NCBI RefSeq assembly: GCF_020080835.1
Contig: NC_058160.1
Coordinates: 13,579,506 to 13,643,505, forward strand
Reading direction: 5' to 3'
Length of the DNA: 64,000 nucleotides
From: Cotesia glomerata
Lineage: Eukaryota > Arthropoda > Insecta > Hymenoptera > Braconidae
Shown: positions 20,412-30,245 of the stretch, one piece after another
Layout: each line of letters starts with the position of its first letter
Position numbering within the stretch: position 1 is the first letter of the stretch
Made by a program: the position numbers and the translations under genes
Notes under the pieces: model-generated
Told to the model about the DNA's origin: nothing
What the model saw: the letters and a program-made list of their open reading frames with translations, nothing else
The model's database searches: none

Positions 20412-22010
20412 ATCTTCAAACGGTTGATCCATGATCGGATCGAAGCCACTATTGGGAACTTCCTGGCAGAAAACCAATTCGACTTGAGGAAAGGGTTTTC
20501 AACTATAAACGCCATCAGTCACGTGGTAGCCACGATGAAAGAAGCAGTTTCAAGAGCTCGCTGGCACCGAGGAGTCAAAAAATACGGTCTGCTGGCGGCG
20601 CTCGATGTTAAAAATGCATTTAACTCAGCTATATGGGACAGTATATGTAAATCATAAGATGAACTGGGCACACCGACTTATCTGAAAACGATAATCAAAA
20701 ACTACTTTAGCAGTAAGCGCTTAGTGTACGACACAGAGAATAGTCCCATGTACTATGAAGTCTCTGGAGGAGTTCTGCAAGACTCAGTACTGGGGCCTCT
20801 GCTAAGGTACGCTATATACGTCACCCTCCTGAAGACCAAGCTGCCGCAGCGAGCTGAGATGGTGACACTCGCCGACGAGTAATTATCACGGCCAAGACCT
20901 TCGAAGAGGTAATTGCACTTTCGGTAAGATATATAACGCCGTAAAATAGTGGATGCATTCGGTTGGTCTGGAGCTCGTGCACTATAAAACTGAAACTGTA
21001 CTCTTTACGACCCGAAAGAAGATCGAAGTCATCACTCTGGACGTTGGAAAGTGTAAGATTTCATCCCAGCCGCAACATCAGGTATCTCGGAGTGATGCTC
21101 GACGTAAAACTGAGCTTCAAACGGCACGAAAAACATGCTATAGCAACGAAAGTCAGTATGGCACTGGCGCGACTTATGCCGAATATTGGGGGCCTCAGCT
21201 AGGCTAGAAGAGTGTTATTGACATCAGTTGTGACGTCGATACTCTTGTATGCTGTGCCAATCTGGCGCGATGCACTAAACGTGACGTCATATAGAAGAGG
21301 AATGGTAGCAGTTAACCACAGAACTCTCCTAAAAGTTGCTGCAGGGTACCGCACCATACCGTACGGAGCAGTATGCGTAGTCATTATACCACTGCTACAG
21401 ATCCTGGCAGATGAGCGATGCAGGATTTATGATCGGGGACAGCAGGCCCTACTAGAAAAGAAAAGCATCATTAAGGAGAAAAAGGCGACGTCATTACAGC
21501 ACTGGCAACAGCGCTGGGATGCTTCATCTACAGGCAGATGGACCAATCGTCTGATACCATCACTAAACCAATGGGTCAGCTGGCAGCACGGCCAAGTAGG
21601 ATACCATCTCATACAGCTACTAACGGGGCACGGATATTGTTGGTCGTACTTCTACCGGTTTAAACTGGACAACAGTCCAACATGCCCGATATGCGCCGAA
21701 GCTGTGGAGGATGCGGATCATGTCTCCTTTGCCTGCTCGCGCTTTATACACAAGAAATGCCAGCTACAAGAGATCATAGGCCAACAAGTCACTCCTGAAA
21801 ACATCATTCCGTCGATGGTCAAAACAGCAACCAAATAGAACGCAGTAAAAAAATTCGAAGCAGAAGTGTTAAAAAAGCTGCGCATCGAAGAACGGCAGAG
21901 ACATGAGTCGAAGCGAACACCTGACGAGGCCGTAGCAAATTCCTTGCCCCGCGAAGTAATGCCTGACGGCGGTCCCACGGGATTAACACGGGACAGGATT
22001 AAAGGGAGGT
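20412..22010 (+). pseudogene. LINE G ORF2, RT palm to C-terminus
   Basis: RT blocks are IHDRIEATIGNFLAENQ, DLRKGFSTINAI and LDVKNAFNSAIWDSI, then a stop pair near 20655. The SGG.LQDSVLGPLL block follows and a damaged catalytic region reads MVTLADE-stop instead of a YADD. From 21064 the frame gives RYLGVMLDVKLSFKRHE, and the C-terminal domain (21212-21838) has HWQQRWDASSTGRWTNRLIP, LTGHGYCWSYFYRFK and a CPICAEAVEDADHVSFAC zinc motif. Two stops near 21204-21210 and one at 21836 remain. It is inactive. Confidence 0.87.
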
Positions 22011-22049
22011 AGTTTTAATGGGTAAAAATCTCATTAAATGTTCTGGGTT

Positions 22050-22131
22050 GTGGAATGTGGAACGCTTCACGTAATAATTACCGTAACTCCTATTCTTTCC
22101 CGCTTCACAGCATTATTTATATTTGTAAAAA
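22050..22131. repeat. Direct repeat, left copy, around second tRNA-like sequence
   Basis: GGAATGTGGAACGCTTCACG followed by TAATAATTAC and a TTATTTATATTTGTAAAAAT end. It recurs at 22367-22448. The GTGGAACGCTTCAC core occurs again at 22446. Confidence 0.8.
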
Positions 22132-22196
22132 TGCTTGCCGTAAGATGGACGGTGTGGCTTAATGTATATAGAATAAGCGAAAAGAAATTTAGTATA

Positions 22197-22269
22197 GACC
22201 GGATAGCTCAAATGGTAGAGTAGCCGACATGTCTTCGGAAGGTTCTGGGTTCGAATCCCAGTCCGAGCT
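22197..22269 (+). tRNA. Second tRNA-like sequence, probably pseudogene or SINE head
   Basis: A-box-like TAGCTCAAATGGTAGAGT, B box GGTTCGAATCC and a perfect T stem (CTGGG/CCCAG). A D stem GCTC/GAGT and an anticodon stem CCGA/TCGG with a 7-base loop CATGTCT can be drawn, which would give a Thr-type TGT anticodon with a non-T at position 33. The acceptor stem has two mismatches. As with 4771-4842, it sits between direct repeats, so a tRNA-derived repeat is more likely than a working tRNA. Confidence 0.4.
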
Positions 22270-22803
22270 ATCTAATAATTTTTTCTCGCATATTCTATAA
22301 ACTCACATTAAGATGATCCTCTCCACATTCCTTTCTCAATCCTTTCCTACCAATATCCTGTTACGTGAATGTGGAACGCTTCACGTAATAATTACCATAA
22401 CTCCTATTTTTTCCCGCTTCACGGCATTATTTATATTTGTAAAAATGTGGAACGCTTCACGATTTTGCGTGTCATCCTTGCGCAGTGGCACAGCATTATT
22501 TATACAAATACAAATAAGCAAAATAAAATTTTGGGACAAAATGGCGGTTTCTTAAAAAAAAATCGATTTTTCACCGAAATTTCAGCCTTAAATTGTTTAT
22601 AAAAAAAAAATATTTATCGGAGAGAAAAAATCTTCGATTAATTACTAAAAAATATTTAAGGAGGTCGTGTTAAAATTTGAGACTAATCGGTTCAGCCGTT
22701 TTCGAGTAATGTTGGTCACCGACTTTGAAAACACCATTTTGAGAAAAATGCGTTTAAAGTTTGGAATGCACTTTACATGGGATAAAAATTTTTTTTTTTT
22801 AAC
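22270..22803. other. Repeat-rich non-coding stretch
   Basis: It holds the second direct repeat (22367-22448) and then AT-rich DNA that leads into the minus-strand Mutator-like pseudogene. AAAAAAAATCGATTTTT near 22553 resembles AAAAAAATCGATTTTTT near 24527 on the other side of that pseudogene, but I cannot prove they are its inverted ends. Confidence 0.4.
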
Positions 22804-24153
22804 TTACATGGAGTTGTCTATTCCAGGGCCATATAATACACCCTCCGCCGATTCAGTAGCTTCTAATAACTCAAGCTGATGTTATCTGCGAGCCATTCTT
22901 CCATCTCGGGTGCTCTCACGCGCTCTGAGATCGGAAATGCTCACGCGCTTCTCATCTTCTTTTTCGGCATATGAATGCGCAGTGGGGCCAAGTGTAATTC
23001 CTATTGCATTCATATAATACAATAGTGATGCCCTTCCTTCATTAAATATGCCAGCAGCTATGTATGCAGCAATTTCCACAGTTTTCGAACCAGCTGGAAC
23101 AATTTTGGGAGAGATTTTCCAAATCAGTTGATTGTCGCTCTCGTTGTTGTTTTGGTTAAAACCACCTACACATACAACTTCTTGATCACCATAAGGTGCA
23201 GCCTTTAAAATTCCTGAGTACGTTTTGGAGTCACCGTCTCCGATGTAATTTTTGTACATGACTCCAAGTTTTTTCAATGAACGTTGGAACATTTCGATGA
23301 CTGAATCAACTTCCATTTTCCCAGAAGAACCAGAATGATTTGCAGTGCAAGTATCTTCATGTTCTGCATACCATTCCTTATATTCTTCGGTACTGAGTTT
23401 CTTCTTCCAAGTTTCACACTGTTTGCAGTAGGAACTTTTCACAACAATATCTATGATTTTACCAGAATAGTATCCGATCAATGATGTCACACCGTACAAG
23501 GAACTAAACCCTCGCTTTTTCCCTGCACCATCGCCAAATACAGTTAATTCTGTCGAATCTTCATTGCCTTGATGTTCGGAAGTCAAATGTTTTTCTTCAG
23601 TACAAGCCTGTTGAAAAAGTTTTTCGGTAGCTGTTTTTATACTGGAGTGAATATTATCTATTATCAAATCGTAAGTGGGCTGTGATATAAAGGCTCGCAT
23701 GTCCATTAATCCACAAAATTTTGCTGCACCTTTTAACCCTAATCCGAGGACTCTCATGACAAATAAAAATCGTCAATTTATTTCGTAAGAATGCGCGTCA
23801 AAAGGATTAGAATTTATGTTACGATCTGCACACTTGTCACACAGCAAAACAATTTTAAAACCAAGTCCTCGTTCAGAAGCAGTTTGAAACTTGACATTTC
23901 CGTCACAGATCTTACATTTCACATATTCAGAAATTGCTGCAAATACTGTAATAAAATTTAAAATGCGATACTCAATAGACGGATCACGTGGAACTGAGAT
24001 TTCCTCTTGTTCTTTAAATTTTTTCGTCGAAACACTGAAACTACTTTCATCCGTTTCAGCTGTTTTTGGATTAAAAACATTTTTGCGCTTTTTTGTTCTC
24101 GACTTACGCATGTTAAGAGATTTTCTCATTTCTCTGGAAGCCTTCATTTTCAC
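22804..24153 (-). pseudogene. Mutator-like transposase, two nonsense codons and internal deletion
   Basis: The protein matches the Mutator-like transposase family common in arthropod genomes. From 24153 it has a basic N-terminus, CKICDGNVKFQTASERGLGF and CDKCADRNINSNPF (a zinc-binding region), then RVLGLGLKGAAKFCGLMDM, KKRGFSSLYGVTSLIGYYSG, SSYCKQCETWKKKLS and KMEVDSVIEMFQRS with YIGDGDSKTYSG. After PYGDQEVV it goes straight to GGFNQNNNESDNQLIWKISP, whereas family members have roughly a hundred more residues there, so part of the catalytic core is deleted. One frame runs throughout with two stops: TGA after HSYEIN (about 23773) and TAA after GRMARR (22882-22884). The tail then continues to the natural end IDNSM at 22804. 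Confidence 0.88.
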
Positions 24154-24550
24154 GAAAAATTACACAAAAAAATATGAACAAACTCACAAGTTTACTGCTT
24201 GGCTTTGTTGTTTATACTGACTACCACTCTTAAATATTGTCCAGTTTTGGGATAGAAAAATACTAATTTACATTTCAGGTATAGCAAAACACTAACACAC
24301 TGTTGCTTAACACATCTAAATACATTAGAAGAGAGAATTTACAATAGGCAGGTGCATAAAAGGGATAGCGTTCCAGATAGGCGCTGCCGCTCCGACCTTG
24401 TACTTCCAAGCTCTCTGAAACGCCTTTTCAAATTTGCTTGTAACTTTGAAAATATTCACCGGGACGATATGAAATTTTCTGTGTGTATTCTTGAATATAT
24501 CTACATTAAGAAAATAAAATAAAAAAAAATCGATTTTTTGTAAATTCTAA
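24154..24550. other. Non-coding flank of the Mutator-like element
   Basis: AT-rich sequence without a recognisable gene. It may contain the 5' terminal region of the Mutator-like element. Confidence 0.35.
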
Positions 24551-24929
24551 CTGTATATAACCCCTTAATCAGAGGAGAAGTAAACCGAGTATGAACCCCG
24601 CAGTCCACTCCTAGCCCACAGAGTAATTATTGATACCTTGTTGAATATACGACGATCTAACTCACTACTCGAGATTGGAGTACTAGATGTTGTTGGCTTC
24701 TTACGTCTGGTAACTACTCCGGGGAACGGTCCCTCTTGATTTTTGTGACGTTCCGTCTGGCGGTTACATTACTTCTCCCCGTCACAATGCATGGCTCACC
24801 TATAATAACCCCCAAACTACCCCCTCCTACTCTCTCTTTAGGCCCGAAGATTGAGACACGCCAGTGCTGCGTCGAATAGCCATCGATCTCTGGCGACTTA
24901 TCGATTCAGGGTAATTTTACCCTGTTACA
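24551..24929. mobile_element. LTR fragment related to the 18257-20411 insertion
   Basis: The last 150 bases match the right end of the 2155-bp LTR: CATGGCTC, CCCCCTCCT..CTCTCT, TAGGCCCGAAGAT, ATCGATCTCTGGCGACTTAT and the terminal CCCTGTTACA. The boundary with the Helitron fragment is exactly at the terminal A (24929), suggesting the LTR inserted into Helitron DNA. The left boundary is uncertain. Confidence 0.6.
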
Positions 24930-25625
24930 AACTAAATAGAAGTTCTCCGTGCATGAAAGATGAAAAATGTACGAAGCGTTATCCGAAGCCATTTTTGAAC
25001 GAAACAGTCGTCTGTGAAGACGGATATCCGAAATACAGATGACGACCACCAGAACAAGGCGGATTTACAGCTAAAATTAAAGTACATGGCAATGAAGAAA
25101 TTCGAATTAACAATCAATGGGTAGCTCCATACAATCCACTTTTATCTAAAATGTTTAATGCCCATATTAATGTTAAATTCTATAGCTCTGTCAAATCGAT
25201 TGAATATGAATGCAAATATATTAATAAAGGCATTCATATGGCTGTTTTTACGATAACCAAAGAAACCCAACATGATGAGATAGTACAGTATCAAATGGGT
25301 CGTTACATTAATACTAACGAAGCGATTTGGCGAATTTTAAGTTTTCAAATTCACGATCGAGATCCGCCGGTTCTCTATTTATCCGTCCACTTAGAAAATA
25401 AATAACGTGTATTTTTCACTACAGAAACGGCACGAAAAGATGCGACAGAACCACCAACACGAACAACTTTAACAGCGTTTTATGAACTATGCCAAAAAAA
25501 TCCATTTGCTAAGAGTTTAATTTATTCAGAAGTATCAAGTGATTATACATGGAATACAACAAGTAAATAATTAAATTCTCGAACGCGTGGAATGCGAGTA
25601 GAAGGAAATAATGGAGTTATTTGCC
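24930..25625 (+). pseudogene. Helitron Rep/helicase fragment, N-terminal half
   Basis: The blocks are SPCMKDEKCTKRYPKPFLNE, the degenerate VCEDGYPKYR-stop-RPPEQGG, VAPYNPLLSKMFNAHINVKF, VKSIEYECKYINKG, QYQMGRYINTNEAIWRILSF and VLYLSVHLENK. A stop is followed by FYELCQKNPFAKSLIYSEV. These are the segments between the Rep and helicase domains of Helitron proteins. Stops after KYR and LENK and loss of both catalytic ends make it a relic. It is on the opposite strand to the helicase relic at 2740-4345 and covers a different part of the protein, so the two are separate copies. Confidence 0.88.
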
Positions 25626-25875
25626 AGTGAGTTATATATAATAGAAACCTTAAATTTATTAAGTGTATTGAACATTTATAGCTATACCCTGGTGCATGGG
25701 CCCATAACCTAATGAGCTTACTGTAGGATAGCGTATAAATGATACTACTGTATTCAACGTATAACGCGCGTCGGCACTGTAATCTTTATTCTTAGTGACT
25801 AATTATACATGAAGTCTGGTAACTACTAAAGGCATGTAATTGCTCCCCACCCTTAGACCCTTAGGTTTCCCAATA

Positions 25876-26669
25876 GGGGGCACCCATTAATTAGGTGAGG
25901 TGTTCTAGGGGGGAGGGGATCAAGCTAAGTCTTTTCAAATCTCACTTAGGGGGTCTTGACAAATATCACATAATTATTTTTCTCGCAGAAAACGGTGTAA
26001 AATTTCGTGAAAAATTATTTCTAGAATAAAATATGGCCAAATCTGAGAAAATAGTATTTGTCGTATTCGTCCGAACTTCGCAGAGCAGCGAAGTAGCGCT
26101 CGATTGTTTAGCTGTATCGACACGTGCAACTCAACTCGACAAACATCGACGTGTGGCCCATCATGCACGTACTGTGCAAACGCGCAAATCACGACCCTCG
26201 CGGATTGTCACAATACGAGCTACTGAACTTCTGTGCGCGAGTAACAACGACTTAGAGTGGCTAATTCAGAGCAAAGTTGAAGGAGCAGATGATTTTATTG
26301 AAAAACACTTGGATATGTTGGTTCCAGTAGTCACTCTTGAGGCCGTGCAGGAGCCTCCATGGACTGAATTAGAATAAATCTTTCCTTAATTTTTGTTTGA
26401 TATTCATTATTTAATTTTATGATTGTGATTTTAAATTACGGTAATATTTACAAATGCTTGTTTTTGCTAGTCTTCAATAAAAGTAATAGAACAAGTTTTT
26501 TTTTCTCAATAATCCAACACGTTTACAATCCAAATCGAAGTTTTGAAGAATCTCGCGAGAGATTAGGGGAGGAGGAGGGATTTGAGGAAAATCTTACGAT
26601 ATCTCACCAAGGGGGGAGGGGGGGTCGAAAAATTTTCAAAAACGCCTCACGTAATTAATGGACGCCCCC
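25876..26669. mobile_element. TIR element with GGGGGC..CCATTAATTA ends
   Basis: The left end GGGGGCACCCATTAATTAGG continues TGAGGTGTT. The right end, read on the minus strand, is GGGGGCGTCCATTAATTACG continuing TGAGGCGTT. TA dinucleotides flank it. G-rich runs follow each end inward (about 25906-25917 and 26571-26622). The 794-bp element contains one short unassigned ORF. Ends of this style occur in several arthropod cut-and-paste families, but I cannot assign one. Confidence 0.65.
26033..26377 (+). CDS. Hypothetical protein, 114 aa, inside a TIR element
   Basis: An ORF of 114 codons starting at an ATG 157 bp inside the left TIR. It is less AT-rich than its surroundings and has a basic middle (RKSRPSRIVTIRA) and an acidic C-terminus (KVEGADDFIEKHLDMLVPVV). 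I recognise no domain and no transposase motif. Its position between inverted repeats suggests an element-borne gene or a captured fragment. It may also be a chance ORF. Confidence 0.3.
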   Translation: MAKSEKIVFVVFVRTSQSSEVALDCLAVSTRATQLDKHRRVAHHARTVQTRKSRPSRIVTIRATELLCASNNDLEWLIQSKVEGADDFIEKHLDMLVPVVTLEAVQEPPWTELE

Positions 26670-26859
26670 ATACTAAAAGCCACCTTTTTTAAAATATAAC
26701 GATTCAAAAACTTGAAAGAGTAGTAATCGTCATAATATGTATAAGTACACCATGTATATACATCACTGGAGCTGTAATATAAGTAAAAATATCGTTATAT
26801 CAGTCAGTGTAACTTACACATCTAAAATATTATAAAATATGAGAATGTCGGGTACAAAA

Positions 26860-27260
26860 AAGCATTCAGTATTATCTTGGATAGATACATTTAGTATGTA
26901 CGTCGACATTTTGGTCCCAGAGTTACTATCATATATGATGGCTACAATGACTTTACGAGAAATATTGATGCCGCAGAACAATGTTGTAGAACTTCTGCAA
27001 CATCTTCATCTTCTGATATTTTATTTGATTAATCTATGACAGTTTCTACGAGTCAACAGAAATTTCTTGTGAATAGTCACAACAAATCTCGGTTCATTTC
27101 AATGTTGAAAGAAAAGTTTACTGCTGAAAATATATTGGTTAAACAAGCTAATAATGATGCTGATGTAATGATAATTGAAACAGCAACTGAACAATTTAAT
27201 TTAACAAATACAACTATTGATATAAGTGAAGAAGTAGTTACTCCTATTACTCACTGCTCG
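26860..27260 (+). pseudogene. Degenerate fragment of a recurrent insect protein family
   Basis: In one frame I read FGPRVTIIYDGYNDFT, DAAEQCCRTSATSSSSDILF followed by an in-frame TAA, then SMTVSTSQQKFLVNSHNKSR, FISMLKEKFTAENILVKQAN and DADVMIIETATEQFN. This layout is familiar from multi-copy uncharacterised insect proteins, probably transposon-associated, though I cannot name the family. The match ends shortly before an R repeat left end at 27284. Confidence 0.5.
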
Positions 27261-27283
27261 AACTCCAATCGAAAGAATTTTTT

Positions 27284-27462
27284 TAACTTTCGGCTAAGAA
27301 AACTAAAATTTCTCATTGAGTTCTCATTGGATCTCGACGTTTTGAGGTCCTAGGAAGCTTCCCTGAATGTTTTCGCGATGATGTCCGTATGCCTGTACGT
27401 ATGTATGTATGTGCGTGTGTGTGTGTTTGTGTGTGTGTGCATGTGTATGTGTGTGTGACGTC
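27284..27462 (+). repeat. R repeat left-end fragment with TG tract
   Basis: It begins AACTTTCGGCTAAGAAAACT and has the TCTCGACGTTTTGAGGTCCT, GGAAGCTTCCCTGA and GATGATGTCCGTATG blocks, then a TG-rich tract at about 27409-27460. The rest of the repeat is missing. Confidence 0.8.
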
Positions 27463-28836
27463 TGCTAAAATTAAAAATTTTTGTTTTTTTCTTTCCCATA
27501 AAATTTTTAATATCTAATGTACTATTTCATTTTCTAAGTTTAGTATTTCTTAATTTTAAGTTACTTATTTATTTGAGTGGTCGATACATTTATTGAATAT
27601 TATAATAGCTGTACACTTGATGCTATTTTCTGACGGAATTAATTTCAATATTTTGTTATATTTTCTTGAAAAACGGTTAGACTTCGAGTTTCCGGTAAAG
27701 AATCGTGTCGCCCTTAGCACCTGTATTTGCCTATGGCCTAGTTCTAGTGCATGTTCGGTAGTTACTCAATATCACGTGAAACTCACATGAAATTGAGTCA
27801 TTTTATCGAAACTTCTAGAATTTTCTATAATGCATAGGTACCATCTGTTTTCCCAGTACATCGAAATTGATGTCCTTTTATGAGCTCGGTAAAGATTATA
27901 ACAAATCAATCTACAGTAATCTTCGGAAGTCTCGACGTTCTTGACGCCGACTGTCTTTATTTTGCTCCGGGCATTATTTCGATGCTCGTGGTTAGGCTTT
28001 TTCTCAAATTTTTGAAGCACTATCGTAATCTGCTATCACTAGAGCATTCTATTCCCGGTGATCGAGGTACCTTGAACCGATATAGAAGTGAGTTTTGCAC
28101 GGCGAAACAATCCAATTCAAATAGCTGCATCACTGATCAGTCAGCAATTTATTTGGTCGGAAACGTGAAGCAGATTATAGTATAAATAGTTTTTTTTTTT
28201 ATTTCTTTGTGTGTATTAATTTCCGCGAAAAGCGTTGACAATTTAAATATTCCGCAAAAAAGCGTTGAATCTATTATAATTTCCGCCAAAAAGGGCGCAT
28301 GTTAAATTATCGCGAAACGCGAAGTCTAGCTTAAAGTAAACATTAGTAAAAGTGTTTCAAGCCGTTGCCCTAGTACGTTTACGTTGTCTCAGTAGGTAGC
28401 AACAAGTCAATAAAAGGTAACCTATTCATTTATTTGATTCTAATATTTTTCCATTGTAACATATAATAACATTTTAATGCATGATTAATATCCTGTTTTC
28501 TAAAAGTGTACAAGTTTGTCACCAAAATAAACTTAAACAACTAAAAATTCTAAATCTTTCTTTTATTTTTAATTTACTTAGAGTTAATTTCCATGAATTC
28601 ATAAACAATAAAATAGGCTTCACGAGGCTGAAGTCAGCAAGATCCTAATATCCTTTCAAATTTCTTAATCACTATTCGTAATCATAGTAAAATTTGGAAA
28701 TAATACGGTATATGAACCGCTCTATATACTCTTATAAAAGTTATAAAAATTAATTGAATTATCGTATGGAAATTTGTGGTTAGGTTTTGAAATTATTTCA
28801 TAGCCTTTACGCCCCATCACAAACTCCGTTCATGAC
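27463..28836. other. Non-coding, no element recognised
   Basis: Mostly AT-rich and without a convincing ORF. A short imperfect triplication (CCGCGAAAAGCGTTGA and variants) is at about 28225-28300. Confidence 0.4.
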
Positions 28837-28861
28837 ATGTGTGTGTGGGTGTGTGTGTGTG

Positions 28862-29911
28862 TTTTTTTTTTTTGTTTTAAGGGGGGGGGGAATCCTTTTT
28901 ACGGATTCTAGGCATAGTTGTTTGGCCTGGATGTGGCGACTGGACGCTAGCGCCTCTACCCACTAAACCCTAAGCCCCTTTTTCTCTTTCCCCTAATCCC
29001 TCATGGAAACCGCCGTTAGGCATTACTTCGTGAGGGGAGGATCTAGTTACTGCTCTTTCTTCTGGTAGCTAAGGTGTTATTTTACCTTTCTTCTAGTTGT
29101 TGTCATTTGCTCTTCTTCTTTCGATGGAACGCAAGTCCATAAGGACTTCTGTTGCAAATGTGCTGATGGCGTTCCAGGAGGCTCTTGATGACAACATTGC
29201 TTCTACTATTGTCTCTGGTTGGATTTTCTTCTTTAGGATCATCTCCAGCTCATCTCGCTGTGGGTAAAATCGTGGGCACTAAAAGAAAACGTGCTCCGCG
29301 TCTTTATTGATTCCTGGGCAGGACGGGCACTCCGGTGAATCATCATGCTTGAAGCGGTGAAGATACGTCCGAAAACATCCATGTCCTGACAACAACTGCG
29401 TCAGATAGTAATTGACCTCGCCATGACTTCGGTTTAGCCAAACGTCGATCTTCGGTATGAGACGGTGTGTGTCCATCTCCCTGTTGTCGCGGCGTCCCAC
29501 TGCAATTGCCATCGTGCGATGCCGTTCTTCAGCTCTGAGCTCCTCGGCACTTTGTGTGGTTGTCCTCTTTCGTTGGTAAAGGTTCCGTCTTCCCTCAGCT
29601 AGGACTCTGAGCGGCAAAGTTCCGTAAATGACACACACTGCTTCCTCTGATATTGTTCGAAAGGCGCTTGCAACTCGTAGGGCACTCATACGATATATTG
29701 GTCCAGCTTTTCTCCATGAATCTTGCACCTCTAGTGCGTCAGCCCAAATGGATATTCCGTAGGTGAGCACCGATGTGACTACTGATGACAATAGTAGCCT
29801 CCTGCTCTGCTTTGGGCCTCCGACGTTCGACATCAATCGTGAGAGACTAGCTCTCACTACTGACGCTTTCGTACAGACGTGTTCCACTTGCTGCTTGAAG
29901 TTGAGTCGGGC
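28862..29911 (-). mobile_element. LINE C, R1-clade family 1, strongly 5'-truncated
   Basis: The poly(A) tail (as T) at 28862-28873 adjoins a TG-rich tract (28837-28861). The 3' UTR carries the GGATTCTAGGCATAG block of family 1. The 5' end is cut within the C-terminal domain (GAAGTTGAGTCGGGC on the plus strand) and joins (TG)n at 29912. It is a further example of insertion between TG tracts. Confidence 0.92.
29279..29911 (-). pseudogene. LINE C ORF2 C-terminal fragment
   Basis: It encodes VEHVCTKASVVRASLSRLMS, SVVTSVLTYGISIWADALEV, AFRTISEEAVCVIYGTLPLR and YLTQLLSGHGCFRTYLHRFK, ending with the zinc motif start CPSCPGINKDAEHVFF. A stop follows FF (CCCACGATTTTA region), where other copies continue VCPRF. 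The stretch around HRTMAIAVGRRDN is frameshifted relative to B and E. Confidence 0.88.
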
Positions 29912-30245
29912 TGTGTGTGTGTGTATGTAAACCTCTTATAACTTCTGAACGGCTTGACCGATTTGTTCACAGTTGGTGTCAATCGAAAGGTCTTTGCCAA
30001 ACTTAGATTTCCTGTAAGTTTAAACCGATTCGGATCAGTAAATTTCAAGAAATTGCAAAAAAAGTAAAAAAAAATGCTGTTTTCTTTTTTATTTTGTTTA
30101 AATATCTCCAAATTGGCTGAACCGATCGACCTCAAAAACTAATCAGCTCTTAACCTTCAAAACTCGCATTGATCGCCACCAAAAGCGTCAGAATTGGTTG
30201 ACACGTTCGTGAGATATCGTTGTCGAAAAAAAATCGAAAAAATTA
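29912..30245 (+). repeat. R repeat fragment, plus orientation
   Basis: It starts in the TG tract next to LINE C and continues AACCTCTTATAACTTCTGAA, CGGCTTGACCGATTTGTTC and one subrepeat ending near GTGAGATATCGTTGTCG, then switches abruptly to inverted R sequence at 30246. Confidence 0.8.

Larger units (their letters stand above)
15847..22010 (+). mobile_element. LINE G, third R1-clade family, with two nested LTR insertions
   Basis: A plus-strand LINE truncated at its 5' end inside the endonuclease domain and abutting (AC)n. Its coding sequence is split at 16840/17888 and 18256/20412 by two insertions whose target duplications (GTTGT and ATCT) are seen directly. Removing them rejoins the LINE frame. 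The protein resembles families 1 and 2 but is clearly distinct. No poly(A) is obvious at the 3' end near 22010. Confidence 0.88.

Noticed and set aside
27880..28185. 101-codon ORF as a host gene
   Set aside because: No recognisable domain or family pattern, with only weak contrast to the surrounding non-coding DNA.
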